A stretch of DNA of 64,000 nt from Bacteroidota bacterium (GCA_018268075.1 JAFDXH010000265.1:1-64000); one strand, 5' to 3'. Positions 37,009-46,445 are shown, counted from the first letter of the stretch. Notes: generated from the sequence alone by a model not told the origin. Program-made: numbers and translations.

Positions 37009-37611
37009 ATGGATAATATTATTTCAGAGCAGGTCATTAATACGATTATAAAAAGCAGAAGAAGCATTACACCCCCTTTGTATGAAAAGGGAAAAGTAGT
37101 TCCGGATGAAATTATAGTTCAGATTTTACAAAATGCTAATTATGCCCCCAATCATAAGCATACAGAGCCTTGGAGATTTACAATTTTTGCCGGCGATGGG
37201 CTTGCACATTTTGCCAAATTGCAATCAACAGTATATAAAGATTATGCGGGAGAAAAATTTAAGGAGCTTTCTTACCGGAAATTGCAGGATTTTCCACTAA
37301 TGGCGAGCCACATTATTGCTATAGGAATGAAACGAGATGTCGAATTGCGCCTTCCTGAAATTGAAGAAATTGAGGCAACAGCGTGTGCGGTTCAAAATAT
37401 GTTTTTGACCACCACAGCCTACGGATTGGCCAGCTATTGGACTACCGGGGGCATCACCTATATTCCCGAAGCAAAAGCTCATTTCGGACTTGAAGCTGGC
37501 GATAAACTTTTAGGTTTTTTTTATATTGGATATCCTGCAAAGCCATTTGGTGAGGGATATAAAAGAGGTAATATTGAAGAAAAAATCAGATGGGTAAAAA
37601 GTGATATCTAA
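37009..37611 (+). CDS. Nitroreductase family protein (YdjA-like)
   Basis: A 200-residue FMN-dependent oxidoreductase. The N-terminal RRSITPPLYE and the NYAPNHKHTEPWRF stretch (about 44-57) fit the flavin-binding loop of short YdjA-like nitroreductases; the C-terminal GFFYIGYPAKP is also typical. It reduces nitro or quinone compounds with NAD(P)H, but the real substrate is unknown. It is a monocistronic-looking gene with its own -7 box. Confidence 0.85.
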   Translation: MDNIISEQVINTIIKSRRSITPPLYEKGKVVPDEIIVQILQNANYAPNHKHTEPWRFTIFAGDGLAHFAKLQSTVYKDYAGEKFKELSYRKLQDFPLMASHIIAIGMKRDVELRLPEIEEIEATACAVQNMFLTTTAYGLASYWTTGGITYIPEAKAHFGLEAGDKLLGFFYIGYPAKPFGEGYKRGNIEEKIRWVKSDI

Positions 37612-37715
37612 TAGCTGATTGCATTATACAATTGAGAATTGCGAATATTCACGATGGGGCCATGCAGCGTTAAATAGGTTATCTTTACTGTGTTTAATCA
37701 TCATCATCTTCTTCC

Positions 37716-38816
37716 ATGAAAAAAACATTGTTGATTTTAGCGCTTTTTAGTCTATTGTTCACTTCGCTTATAGCTCAGGACTCCTCTTATCATATTAATG
37801 GTAAAATGCATCATGTAGAAAATGGTGTATTGTTTTTAAATATTTATGAAAATGGGCAGACTTATAATGACAGTACTTTTATAGCAAACGGCACATTTGA
37901 ATTTCACGGTCATATTGCATCGCCTTTCTTTGCATCGCTTACCATGCCTTCCAGAAGGGACGATTTTTTTACATTTTATATTGAGCCAGGTGTAATTAAT
38001 TTGATTAGTAGAACCGATTCGCTGAAGAATATGGTAGCAAAGGGTTCTGCAATTAATGAGGACGATCAGCTACTCAAGGCGCGAATGAAATCAGTAAATG
38101 AGTGGGAGGCTACAAATAGTAAAATGTATGAAGCGGCGTATAAAAAAAATGAAAGAAAAGTGATGGACAGCCTTGATCAATTGGATAATACCATATTGAA
38201 TACAAAAAGAAAAATAGTAGCTGATTTTGTTAAGGACCACCCTGCATCTATGAGAGGTGCAATGGCAATCCTTCAAAATTTTGCGTATTATGCTGAGGCA
38301 ACGGACGTAGAGCCTTTATTTAATCTTCTTGAACCTTCTATACAAGCCTCTGCTAAAGGACAGGAAATAAAAACTATGATCAGCCATTATCGCTTGGTGG
38401 CAGTAGGCAATAAGGCACCAGCCATTAGCCAGCCAACACCTGATAGCGCTATGTTTAATTTGTCAGATCTAAAGGGGCGCTACGTTCTGATAGATTTCTG
38501 GGCCAGTTGGTGCGGTCCATGCAGGCGCGAAAATCCAAATGTGGTAGCTGCATTTAATCAATTTAAGGATAAAGGGTTTACAGTTTTAGGCGTTTCTTAT
38601 GATACGAATAAGGATCAATGGAAAAAGGCTATAAAAGATGATCAACTTAATTGGAATCAGGTGTCTGATTTAAAAGGGTGGTCTAATGCTACCTCAGATC
38701 TTTATGGAATTAAGGCTATTCCATCCAATGTATTGATAGACAAAGAAGGGGTAATTATAGGGAAAAACTTGTTTGGAGTTGATTTGATTAAGAAGTTGCA
38801 ACAGGTCATAAAATAG
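37716..38816 (+). CDS. TlpA-like thiol-disulfide oxidoreductase with N-terminal DUF4369-like domain
   Basis: A 366-residue exported protein: signal peptide (cleavage near LIAQ), an N-terminal beta domain of the DUF4369 type (about 22-110), a helical linker, and a thioredoxin-like domain from about 232 with active site WCGPC (Cys266, Cys269) and cis-Pro in IPSNVLID. Such proteins reduce disulfides in the periplasm; many Bacteroidota have several. No cytochrome c maturation genes are next to it. Confidence 0.87.
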   Translation: MKKTLLILALFSLLFTSLIAQDSSYHINGKMHHVENGVLFLNIYENGQTYNDSTFIANGTFEFHGHIASPFFASLTMPSRRDDFFTFYIEPGVINLISRTDSLKNMVAKGSAINEDDQLLKARMKSVNEWEATNSKMYEAAYKKNERKVMDSLDQLDNTILNTKRKIVADFVKDHPASMRGAMAILQNFAYYAEATDVEPLFNLLEPSIQASAKGQEIKTMISHYRLVAVGNKAPAISQPTPDSAMFNLSDLKGRYVLIDFWASWCGPCRRENPNVVAAFNQFKDKGFTVLGVSYDTNKDQWKKAIKDDQLNWNQVSDLKGWSNATSDLYGIKAIPSNVLIDKEGVIIGKNLFGVDLIKKLQQVIK

Positions 38817-38857
38817 TTTTGCTGCAAGTAAAAATATATGCCGGTGAAAATTTGGGT

Positions 38858-38888
38858 TTGATTAAGTGCTTTTTTACCGATAATTTTG
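38858..38888 (+). promoter_or_regulatory. Promoter of pdhB, Bacteroidota type
   Basis: TTG at 38858-38860, then exactly 20 bases, then TAATTTTG (38881-38888): a full match to TTG-N19/21-TAnnTTTG. It leaves a leader of about 45 bases before the ATG at 38943. Confidence 0.75.
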
Positions 38889-38942
38889 AGGCCGGTTTTT
38901 AAAATAAATGATTATTCATAAGGTAAAAATTAAATTTAAAAG

Positions 38943-39926
38943 ATGAAAGAAGTTGCATTCCGTGAAGCATTAAGAGAAGCTATGCAGGAGGAAATGAGAA
39001 GGGACGAAAATGTTTTTTTAATGGGCGAAGAGGTAGCAGAGTATAATGGCGCCTATAAAGTGAGCCAAGGGATGCTTCAGGAGTTTGGTGAAAAACGGGT
39101 AATAGATACACCCATTTCTGAATTGGGTTTTACAGCAATAGCAGTAGGTGCTGCCCAGCACGGACTTAGACCAATTGTAGAGTATATGACTTGGAATTTT
39201 GCCAATTTAGCACTCGATCAGATACTCAATACCGCCTCAAAGATGCTGGCAATGAGTGGTGGCCAGGTGGGGTGTCCTATAGTATTTCGGGGGCCCAATG
39301 GTAGTGCCGGACAATTGGGGGCACAGCACTCCACAGCCTATGAAGCAATGTATGCCAATATACCCGGCCTAAAGGTTATTTCTGTAAGCAACCCTTATGA
39401 TGCAAAGGGTTTGTTGAAAAGCGCTATCAGAGATAATGATCCTGTAATCTTTATGGAAAGTGAAGTAATGTATGGCGAAAAAGGGCTGATACCTGAAGAA
39501 GAATACTTAATACCAATAGGCAAAGCTAAGGTAGTGCGCGAGGGAAAAGACGTAACTATTGTTTCTTTTAATAAAATGATGAAGGTAGCGCTGGGAGCAG
39601 CTGATGAATTGGCAAAGGAAAATATAGATGCTGAGGTAATTGATTTGAGAACTATCAGGCCATTGGATTGGCATACTATTTTAGATTCGGTAAAGAAAAC
39701 CAACAGATTGGTGATTGTAGAAGAGCAATGGCCCTTTGCGTCAGTATCTTCTGAAATTTCTTACCGGATTCAAAAAGAAGGATTCGATTATCTGGATGCA
39801 CCCATACGCCGTATTACCTCAGTAGATGCGCCCATGCATTATGCGCCCAATCTGGTAGCAGCATATCTGCCTGACATACCCAGAACAGTTAATCTGGTGA
39901 AGGAAGTAATGTATTTAAAGAAATAA
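38943..39926 (+). CDS. pdhB: Pyruvate dehydrogenase E1 component, beta subunit
   Basis: A 327-residue transketolase-like protein: pyrimidine-binding domain with MGEEVAEYNGAYKV and DTPISELGFTAIAVGAA, and the C-terminal domain with VVEEQWPFASV-like (IVEEQWP) and VDAPMHYAP. Length and motifs match PdhB of pyruvate dehydrogenase in Bacteroidota; a branched-chain or acetoin E1 beta is less likely. The alpha subunit, E2 and E3 genes are not in the window, so the complex is encoded at several places. It makes acetyl-CoA with TPP in the cytoplasm. Confidence 0.9.
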   Translation: MKEVAFREALREAMQEEMRRDENVFLMGEEVAEYNGAYKVSQGMLQEFGEKRVIDTPISELGFTAIAVGAAQHGLRPIVEYMTWNFANLALDQILNTASKMLAMSGGQVGCPIVFRGPNGSAGQLGAQHSTAYEAMYANIPGLKVISVSNPYDAKGLLKSAIRDNDPVIFMESEVMYGEKGLIPEEEYLIPIGKAKVVREGKDVTIVSFNKMMKVALGAADELAKENIDAEVIDLRTIRPLDWHTILDSVKKTNRLVIVEEQWPFASVSSEISYRIQKEGFDYLDAPIRRITSVDAPMHYAPNLVAAYLPDIPRTVNLVKEVMYLKK

Positions 39927-39972
39927 TAGGCAGCGGGCTTGTAATAATAAACGTTTTATTTAAAATATTATC

Positions 39973-41604
39973 ATGAATACAGGTTCTTTTCATTATCCAC
40001 TACCGGCAAACGAACCGGTACTTAGTTATGCAGCAGGCAGCGCCGAAAAACGATTGCTAAAAGCAGCAATAAAGGAATTAAAAAGTAATAAACTGGATAT
40101 TCCAATGTATATCGGAAGTGAAGAAGTGCGTACCGGAAAGGTGGTAGAAATTCACCCTCCTCATGAAAATAAATTTGTCTTAGGCAAATTTCATCAAGGT
40201 GATGCTTCACATGTAAAAAAGGCTATATCTGCAGCCTTAAAGGCAAAAGATAAATGGGCAAATACCAGTTGGGAAAATAGAGCCAATATCTTTTTAAAAG
40301 CAGCAGATCTTCTGGCAACAAAATACAGGCCCTACATTTGTGCAACCACTATGCTGGGGCAAAGCAAGAATGCTTTTCAGGCAGAGATAGATGCAGCTTG
40401 TGAGCTCATAGATTTCTTAAGATTTAATGTACACTTCCTAAGTGAAATATACAATCAACAGCCCATCAGCAGCCCGGGCATAAATAATAGGATGGAGTAC
40501 CGCCCATTGGAAGGTTTTGTGCTGGCTGTTACGCCATTTAATTTTACAGCTATTGGTGGCAATCTTCCTACCTCAGCAGCTATGTGTGGTAATGTAGTCA
40601 TTTGGAAGTGCGCCAATACACAGGTTTATAGTGCCGAAATGTTTATGCGAGTGCTTCGGGAGGCAGGCTTGCCAGACGGAGTAATCAATCTTGTTTTTGC
40701 AAGTGGCCCTACCATTGGCGAGGTTTGTTTTAATCATCCTGATTTTGCAGGCATTCATTTTACTGGAAGCACCGGCGTTTTTAATGGTATGTGGAAGCAC
40801 ATTGGTGAAAATGCCCATATTTATAAATCCTATCCGCGAATTGTGGGCGAAACCGGAGGTAAGGATTTTGTAATTGCCCACAAAAGTGCTGATGTAAATA
40901 TCCTGGTTGCAGCCCTTTGCAGAGGCGCTTTCGAATATCAGGGGCAAAAATGCTCTGCTGCATCGCGTGCTTATATTCCATCTAACATTAGCGCTCAAAC
41001 GAAGAAAAAACTGGTAGCAGAGATTAAGACCATGAAAATGGGTACTGTAGAAGATTTTTCTAATTTTATAAATGCAGTAATTGATGAAAAAAGTTTTGAT
41101 AAACTTGAATCTTACATCAAACAAGTAAAAAAAGATAAAGGAGCAAGAATACTGGTAGGCGGGAAGTGCGATAAAACTTCCGGGTATTTTATAGAGCCTA
41201 CCGTAATTGAAGTAAGTGATCCCAAATATGTAACCATGTGTGAAGAGCTATTTGGCCCAGTTCTTACCATTTATACGTATGATGAAAATAAATTTGATGA
41301 TGTGCTGAAGCTGGCAGATAGTACATCACCCTATGCACTCACAGGCTCTATCATAGCACAGGATCGTTATGCAGTAGAGTTAGCCACCAAAAAGTTAGCT
41401 AACAGCGCTGGCAATTTTTATATTAATGACAAACCAACAGGCGCAGTAGTGGGCCAGCAGCCATTTGGTGGCGCCAGAAAGAGCGGAACCAATGACAAGG
41501 CAGGAAGTATTCTCAATCTATTCAGGTGGCTCAGCCCTCGTGTGATAAAGGAAACATTTGTACCAGCTACAGATTACCGTTATCCATTTCTTCTGGAGAA
41601 ATAA
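39973..41604 (+). CDS. pruA: L-glutamate gamma-semialdehyde (P5C) dehydrogenase
   Basis: A 543-residue aldehyde dehydrogenase of the P5CDH type. FTGSTG (263-268) binds NAD, GETGGK gives Glu293, and the catalytic Cys327 sits in YQGQKCSAASR. The length and the C-terminal GARKSGTNDKAG match P5C dehydrogenase. It oxidises glutamate semialdehyde to glutamate in proline and arginine breakdown. It lies 46 bp after pdhB. The rocD-like ornithine aminotransferase at 52.8 kb makes its substrate. Confidence 0.92.
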   Translation: MNTGSFHYPLPANEPVLSYAAGSAEKRLLKAAIKELKSNKLDIPMYIGSEEVRTGKVVEIHPPHENKFVLGKFHQGDASHVKKAISAALKAKDKWANTSWENRANIFLKAADLLATKYRPYICATTMLGQSKNAFQAEIDAACELIDFLRFNVHFLSEIYNQQPISSPGINNRMEYRPLEGFVLAVTPFNFTAIGGNLPTSAAMCGNVVIWKCANTQVYSAEMFMRVLREAGLPDGVINLVFASGPTIGEVCFNHPDFAGIHFTGSTGVFNGMWKHIGENAHIYKSYPRIVGETGGKDFVIAHKSADVNILVAALCRGAFEYQGQKCSAASRAYIPSNISAQTKKKLVAEIKTMKMGTVEDFSNFINAVIDEKSFDKLESYIKQVKKDKGARILVGGKCDKTSGYFIEPTVIEVSDPKYVTMCEELFGPVLTIYTYDENKFDDVLKLADSTSPYALTGSIIAQDRYAVELATKKLANSAGNFYINDKPTGAVVGQQPFGGARKSGTNDKAGSILNLFRWLSPRVIKETFVPATDYRYPFLLEK

Positions 41605-41628
41605 TTTTTTCAAAACAATAATTTTCTC

Positions 41629-42138
41629 ATGTTGACTATTTTGGATAAATCCAGGCTTCAGATTACTATAGAACGCCTTGCCTGTCAGGTGATTGAAAAT
41701 TATATAGACCTCACTTCAGTAGCCTTAATCGGTATTCAGCCAAGAGGAGTTTTTCTGGCAGATAAAATTTATGACCAAATTTCCAACATGGGAGTCCATC
41801 AGCTTCCCCAATATGGCCGCATGGATATTACTTTTTATAGAGATGACATTCGCAAAGAACTGCATGAGCCTAACAAAACTGATATACCTTTTTCTATAGA
41901 AGAGAAAAATGTAATTCTGATAGATGATGTACTCTATACCGGCCGCACTATTCGTGCTGCAATGGATGCACTATTATCGTTTGGCAGGCCTTATAAAGTA
42001 GAGCTGTGTGTATTGATCAACAGACGATATAGCCGCCAATTGCCTATACAGCCTGATTATTGCGGTAAGGCAATTGATTCTATTATTTCTCAGAAAGTAA
42101 AAGTAGAGTGGGACAGGGAAGAGGTGAACCTTTATTGA
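41629..42138 (+). CDS. pyrR: PyrR, uracil phosphoribosyltransferase / pyr regulator
   Basis: A 169-residue phosphoribosyltransferase. The PRPP motif is VILIDDVLYTGRTIRAA (about 105-121), and the N-terminal SRLQITIERLACQVIEN and QPRGV stretches match PyrR. In Gram-positives PyrR binds pyr mRNA and promotes attenuation; in Bacteroidota its control role is less clear. I saw no PyrR-type anti-antiterminator upstream of it or of pyrB. It lies 25 bp behind pruA, possibly on the same transcript, and 1.1 kb before pyrB. Confidence 0.9.
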   Translation: MLTILDKSRLQITIERLACQVIENYIDLTSVALIGIQPRGVFLADKIYDQISNMGVHQLPQYGRMDITFYRDDIRKELHEPNKTDIPFSIEEKNVILIDDVLYTGRTIRAAMDALLSFGRPYKVELCVLINRRYSRQLPIQPDYCGKAIDSIISQKVKVEWDREEVNLY

Positions 42139-42320
42139 ATTGTTAGATTAAATTGAAGCGCAAATAGGATACAGTTTCTATCGAAAAAGAATCTTTAAGC
42201 AAAAGAATAGACTCAATACTATCATTTAAAATCTGCTACTGTGCGCATGAATGCCTAAATAGTTTATTAAAACTTTAAAGGTTTGTGGATTAGTATGCCA
42301 GTGGTTTCGAAATAAATAAA

Positions 42321-43022
42321 ATGAATTCCAAGAATAAGGCAGTATTTAATTGGAGCGGTGGAAAAGACTCTGCACTTGCACTCCAAAAAATACTTCAGGA
42401 AAATGAATTTGAAGTAATCGCATTGTTGACTACTATAAACGAAGAAACACATACTTCCTCCATTCATTCTATTCCTCTTGAATTGCTAAGGAGGCAGGCA
42501 GAAAGTATTGGCATTCCACTTTGTACTGTATTTTTTGCCAGAGACCTGAGCAACTATGACAGCAAAATGCTAAAAACAGTTGAGAATTTTAAGAAGCAGG
42601 GTGTCACACATTTTATTTTTGGAGATATATTTTTGGCAGATGTAAAAACTTGCAGGGAAAGTAAACTCAATCCATTAGGTATAGAAGTAGTAGAGCCTCT
42701 TTGGAATAGGTCGTCAGCCTCCATTATAGCAGAGTTTATAAATTCTGGAATTAAGTCAAAAATTATTGTTACACAATCCGATAAATTGGACATAACCTTT
42801 ATCGGGAAAGATATCAACCAGCATACGGTAGATTCATTTTGTAACGACATTGATCCATGTGGCGAAAATGGTGAGTACCATACTTTTTCTTATTCAGGAG
42901 GCTTATTCAAAAAGGAAATAGATTTTTTAATATCTAAGATAGACAAGGTTTCATACGACATAAAATTAGATAATGGACAAACAAAAACCTTTGAATATTG
43001 GCAAGCAGTAATAACCACTTAA
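42321..43022 (+). CDS. Dph6-related ATP pyrophosphatase (adenine nucleotide alpha hydrolase-like)
   Basis: A 233-residue PP-loop protein: SGGKDSALAL at 12-21 binds ATP, and GENGEYHTFSY near 190 is the second family motif, as in diphthine-ammonia ligase. Bacteria lack diphthamide, so the true substrate is different and unknown. It stands alone between pyrR and pyrB with intergenic gaps of about 180 and 210 bp, which hold no other gene. Confidence 0.85.
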   Translation: MNSKNKAVFNWSGGKDSALALQKILQENEFEVIALLTTINEETHTSSIHSIPLELLRRQAESIGIPLCTVFFARDLSNYDSKMLKTVENFKKQGVTHFIFGDIFLADVKTCRESKLNPLGIEVVEPLWNRSSASIIAEFINSGIKSKIIVTQSDKLDITFIGKDINQHTVDSFCNDIDPCGENGEYHTFSYSGGLFKKEIDFLISKIDKVSYDIKLDNGQTKTFEYWQAVITT

Positions 43023-43152
43023 ATCAGAATCCCAATCAGAGTAAGAATACCTATTTCGACTTATGAAATACCTGAACCTACAAAAATGTTGATCAATACT
43101 TCATCCTTTACCGATTCGACATTGAAAATGGGATTCATCGTTTAGGGCATTA

Positions 43153-43177
43153 TTTTTGGGAAAATATTTCCAAAAAT
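43153..43177. promoter_or_regulatory. Near-perfect hairpin upstream of pyrB promoter
   Basis: TTTTTGGGAAA is followed by its complement TTTCCAAAAA with one unpaired G. It is about 25 bp upstream of the pyrB -33 box. It could be a regulator site or a terminator of the preceding gene; no PyrR RNA motif is apparent. Confidence 0.3.
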
Positions 43178-43199
43178 TTTATTAGAATAAACTATTTTT

Positions 43200-43229
43200 T
43201 TGGCCATTAACCCAATTCCCTTAGCTTTG
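43200..43229 (+). promoter_or_regulatory. Promoter of pyrB, Bacteroidota type, close to the start codon
   Basis: TTG (43200-43202), 19 bases, then TAGCTTTG (43222-43229). The ATG begins only 7 bases later, so the transcript would be leaderless or nearly so. Confidence 0.65.
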
Positions 43230-43236
43230 ATTTTTA

Positions 43237-44166
43237 ATGCAACTTTCTACACCACATCTTCTTGGCATTAAAGATCTTCCAATCGCTGATATTGATTTAA
43301 TTCTTTCTACTGCTTCTCATTTTAAAGATGTACTACAGCGGCCGATTAAAAAGGTGCCTTCACTCAGAGATACTACCATTGTAAATTTATTTTACGAAAA
43401 TTCTACACGTACCCGCATTTCGTTTGAATTGGCAGAAAAGAGATTAAGTGCCGATACGCTGAATTTTTCTGCCTCAGGTTCGTCGGTTTCTAAAGGCGAA
43501 TCTCTGCTGGATACTGTAAAAAATATCCTTTCCATGAAGGTGGATATGGTGGTAATGCGCCACTCAAGCAGTGGAGCGCCACATTTTTTAGCCAAACACA
43601 TTCCTGTAGCTATTGTAAATGCGGGCGATGGCATTAATGAACATCCCACCCAGGCTTTGTTAGATGCCTTTTCTATAAAAGAAAAATGTGGCACCTTGGA
43701 AGGGAAAAAAGTGGTATTGATTGGTGATATTATGCATTCGAGGGTGGCCCTGTCTAATATTTATTTACTAAAAAAAGCAGGAGCAGAGGTAATGGTTGCC
43801 GGGCCGCCTACACTCATACCCATATACATTCAAGAAGCCTTAGATGTAAGAGTAGAGTATAATTTGAAGAAAGCGCTGCAATGGTGCGATGTAGCCAATG
43901 TGCTTAGAATACAGTTAGAAAGGCAAAATGAAGTGCTTTTTTCTTCTTTGAGAGAATATAATCTGGCCTATGGCATTAGTAAGAAAACTCTTGAAGCGCT
44001 GAATAAGGAGATTGTTATCCTTCACCCCGGCCCCATAAATCGCGGAGTAGAAATAGATAGTGATGTGGCAGATTCAAGTCATTCCATTATTTTGCAACAA
44101 GTAGAAAATGGAGTAGCTGTAAGGATGGCTGTATTATATTTATTAAGTAATGCCCAAAATTTTTAA
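43237..44166 (+). CDS. pyrB: Aspartate carbamoyltransferase catalytic subunit
   Basis: A 309-residue transcarbamoylase: STRTR carbamoyl-phosphate motif at 56-60, HPTQALLDAF in the middle and HPGPINRGVEI near the C-terminus, all typical of ATCase. It condenses carbamoyl phosphate and aspartate in the second step of pyrimidine synthesis. No pyrI regulatory subunit follows. It has its own promoter. coaD starts 26 bp downstream on the same strand. Confidence 0.93.
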   Translation: MQLSTPHLLGIKDLPIADIDLILSTASHFKDVLQRPIKKVPSLRDTTIVNLFYENSTRTRISFELAEKRLSADTLNFSASGSSVSKGESLLDTVKNILSMKVDMVVMRHSSSGAPHFLAKHIPVAIVNAGDGINEHPTQALLDAFSIKEKCGTLEGKKVVLIGDIMHSRVALSNIYLLKKAGAEVMVAGPPTLIPIYIQEALDVRVEYNLKKALQWCDVANVLRIQLERQNEVLFSSLREYNLAYGISKKTLEALNKEIVILHPGPINRGVEIDSDVADSSHSIILQQVENGVAVRMAVLYLLSNAQNF

Positions 44167-44191
44167 TTAGGTTTACATTTTCCTATTTTTA

Positions 44192-44674
44192 ATGCTTATG
44201 GAAAGAATCTGTCTTTTTCCCGGAACCTTTGATCCTGTAACATTGGGGCATACTGATATTATTGGCCGGGCACTTCCTTTGTTTGACAAATTATACATCG
44301 GCCTTGGCCGCAATAGTAATAAAGCGCCTATGTTTTCAGAGGAGCAAAGGTTAGAATGGCTTACAGAAATTTATCGTGGCGAACCAAAGATATCCGTTGT
44401 GGCCTACGATGGGTTAACAGTGGATTGTTGCAAAGAAATAGGAGCCAGCTTTATCATGCGTGGTATTCGTTATGTAAATGATTTTGAATATGAAAAGGCT
44501 ATTGCCGACATGAACCGCAGTCTTGGCAATATGCCTGAAACTATTTTTCTCACCTGCCTGCCTAAATATACCTCTATTGCGAGTACACTTGTAAGGGATG
44601 TGATAAAAAATGGAGGAGATGTAGCTCAGTTTTTACCGGATGTAGTTAAAAGATCAATTTATAAAAACCTATGA
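44192..44674 (+). CDS. coaD: Phosphopantetheine adenylyltransferase
   Basis: A 160-residue nucleotidyltransferase: GTFDPVTLGH at 11-20 with the catalytic His20, RGIRYVNDFEYE near residue 90, and the SIASTLVRD motif for ATP at about 131-139. It makes dephospho-CoA from phosphopantetheine. The ATG at 44198 is an equally possible start. It overlaps the thioesterase gene by ATGA at 44671-44674. Confidence 0.93.
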   Translation: MLMERICLFPGTFDPVTLGHTDIIGRALPLFDKLYIGLGRNSNKAPMFSEEQRLEWLTEIYRGEPKISVVAYDGLTVDCCKEIGASFIMRGIRYVNDFEYEKAIADMNRSLGNMPETIFLTCLPKYTSIASTLVRDVIKNGGDVAQFLPDVVKRSIYKNL

Positions 44675-45099
44675 ATATTTGGTTTAAAAAAGATGTTACT
44701 ATAGATGATTTAAAAAAAATCGAAGGGAACACAATGGCCGATTTTTTACACTTAGAGTGGGAAGAAATTGGAGATGATTTTTTAAAAATGTCTATGCCTG
44801 TTTTTCCACCCACACAGCAGCCCTACGGTTTTCTGCATGGTGGCGCAAGTTGTGTGCTGGCCGAAACGATTGGTAGCATTGCATCTGCAATGGTAATAGA
44901 TCAGGATAAATTTTATTGTGTTGGGTTAGAAATCAATGCCAATCATATTCGGTCTATATCTGAAGGGAAGGTGATTGCAACGGCTCTTCCATTGCATTTA
45001 GGAAAAAGTACCCATGTGTGGGATATTAAAATAAAGGACAATCGCGATAAACTGATTTGCGTAAGCCGACTTACAGTGGCCATACTAAAAAAAGTATAG
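44671..45099 (+). CDS. PaaI-type hotdog thioesterase
   Basis: A 142-residue hotdog-fold protein with the YGFLHGGASCVLAETIGS helix, typical of PaaI/YdiI/MenI-like acyl-CoA thioesterases; the acidic catalytic residue is the Glu in AETIG. It could release DHNA in menaquinone synthesis or phenylacetyl-type CoA esters; the sequence cannot decide. Translation is coupled to coaD, which makes a CoA-related link attractive. Confidence 0.85.
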   Translation: MNIWFKKDVTIDDLKKIEGNTMADFLHLEWEEIGDDFLKMSMPVFPPTQQPYGFLHGGASCVLAETIGSIASAMVIDQDKFYCVGLEINANHIRSISEGKVIATALPLHLGKSTHVWDIKIKDNRDKLICVSRLTVAILKKV

Positions 45100-45156
45100 C
45101 CCCTTTTTTACTACATTTTTTTTTAAATGTTACAGCCAGATTTGATCAACCAAGTT

Positions 45157-45384
45157 TTATCGGTTAGTTGTTTTTTCGGTTCCTGTTACATATTCCAAAA
45201 TGTCGCCCGGTTGGCAATCTAATGCGTTGCAAATTGCTTCCAGTGTACTAAATCGAATCGCTCTCGCTTTCCCTGTTTTTAAAATAGATAGGTTGGATAA
45301 TGTCAAATCAACTTTTTCAGAAAGTTCATTCAATGAAATTTTTCGTTTGGCCATCATCACATCTAAGTTTACAATAATTGGCAT
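45157..45384 (-). CDS. XRE-family transcriptional regulator (YozG-like)
   Basis: A 75-residue protein made almost only of a Cro/C1-type helix-turn-helix: MAKRKISLNELSEKVDLTLSNLSILKTGK split over helices 1-3, then TLEAICNALDCQPGDILEY. Such regulators regularly accompany DUF2975 membrane proteins. It starts 3 bp after the end of the DUF2975 gene, so it is made from the same transcript. It may bind the 19-bp inverted repeat upstream of the cassette. Confidence 0.9.
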   Translation of the reverse strand: MPIIVNLDVMMAKRKISLNELSEKVDLTLSNLSILKTGKARAIRFSTLEAICNALDCQPGDILEYVTGTEKTTNR

Positions 45385-45387
45385 AGC

Positions 45388-45870
45388 TTAAATGGTTAAG
45401 TCATTTTCAGATTTTAGGTCTATTGCATTTTGCAAAAGTTTCTCAAATATTGCCGAAGAAATAGCAACTACAATTGAAACAAAAGCAGTCACGAAACAAA
45501 TCACTAAAAAACCTGCAGGATCGTCTTCTTTATGGTGAAATAATCTTACATATATTCCTGCTAACACAATTAAAATAGAGAGTAGGATAGAATAATACTT
45601 TATACTTTTTAAAGCTTTAAAAGCCTTGGTGGAGAAAGCTTGATTTTGACCGATGTAACCAAGTAATTTGAACGCCATGTACAGCACAATAAAAAATGCA
45701 ATGGACGCAACGTATCCATACAAAATAAATGGGTCTGAGTAAATGCTGAATAAACCTATATTTGTTGCTCGCCCTTCGGTTAAGGGAATACGAATCAATA
45801 TTACAACCATCAAAATGCTAATCAGCACAATCACACCCTGTAGGAATTTTATAGATTTCTTTTTGATCAT
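45388..45870 (-). CDS. DUF2975 membrane protein (second)
   Basis: A 160-residue protein with four hydrophobic segments (about 9-27, 48-68, 92-108, 120-140). It ends with SENDLTI, a tail shared with its neighbour, then the XRE gene starts. DUF2975 proteins are of unknown function and often adjoin a YozG-like regulator, as here. It is 9 bp from the first DUF2975 gene. Confidence 0.8.
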   Translation of the reverse strand: MIKKKSIKFLQGVIVLISILMVVILIRIPLTEGRATNIGLFSIYSDPFILYGYVASIAFFIVLYMAFKLLGYIGQNQAFSTKAFKALKSIKYYSILLSILIVLAGIYVRLFHHKEDDPAGFLVICFVTAFVSIVVAISSAIFEKLLQNAIDLKSENDLTI

Positions 45871-45879
45871 TATTTTAGA

Positions 45880-46419
45880 TTATACAGTTAAATCATTTTC
45901 ATTTTGTAATTCTACACCTTTTTTGAAAATAGTTGCTATGATATAAATTACAGCACCCATTAAAATAAAAGGCTGGCTACCTGTTAAGAATTGGTTGAGG
46001 TTGTCACTTATTAATCCGTGATGCATTAGATTTTTAACAAACTGCCCTGCTATGTAACTAACAAAACCAATTGAAAGAGTATAGTAACTTATTTGAAAAA
46101 TTTGTTTGGCAACAAATGGGGTGAATGGCTTTGATAAATCCATTTTATGCATGAGCATGATGACTATGTAAAACAGATAAGCTTTTAAAATTGAAATGGT
46201 AATAATAAAACTATAGGCACCAAAAAAAGCTGATTTGTTTTCTTTATATATTTCAGATAGATCCAACTTTTGATAAAGATTAGGAATAAATTCAGGCTTA
46301 TACAAACTGAAAAAAAAATTCACCAAGAGACCTACTGCTTCGATGCATAGACTTACAAAAATCACCCATGCCAGGATATGGAGACTTCTAAATACAAAAT
46401 TGTTCGTTTTGGACATCAT
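45880..46419 (-). CDS. DUF2975 membrane protein (first)
   Basis: A 179-residue protein with four hydrophobic segments and a C-terminal ENDLTV. It shares topology and tail with the following gene but little other sequence, so the two are old paralogues. The first or second Met may be the start. A perfect 19-bp inverted repeat lies 27 bp upstream of the ATG, a natural place for an operator. No function is known. Confidence 0.8.
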   Translation of the reverse strand: MMSKTNNFVFRSLHILAWVIFVSLCIEAVGLLVNFFFSLYKPEFIPNLYQKLDLSEIYKENKSAFFGAYSFIITISILKAYLFYIVIMLMHKMDLSKPFTPFVAKQIFQISYYTLSIGFVSYIAGQFVKNLMHHGLISDNLNQFLTGSQPFILMGAVIYIIATIFKKGVELQNENDLTV

Positions 46420-46445
46420 TGTTTAATTTTTGGATAATACTGCAA

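Noticed and set aside
40573-41124. Long frame antisense to pruA (183 codons)
   Set aside because: Lies wholly over the conserved aldehyde dehydrogenase catalytic region on the other strand and has no known motif.
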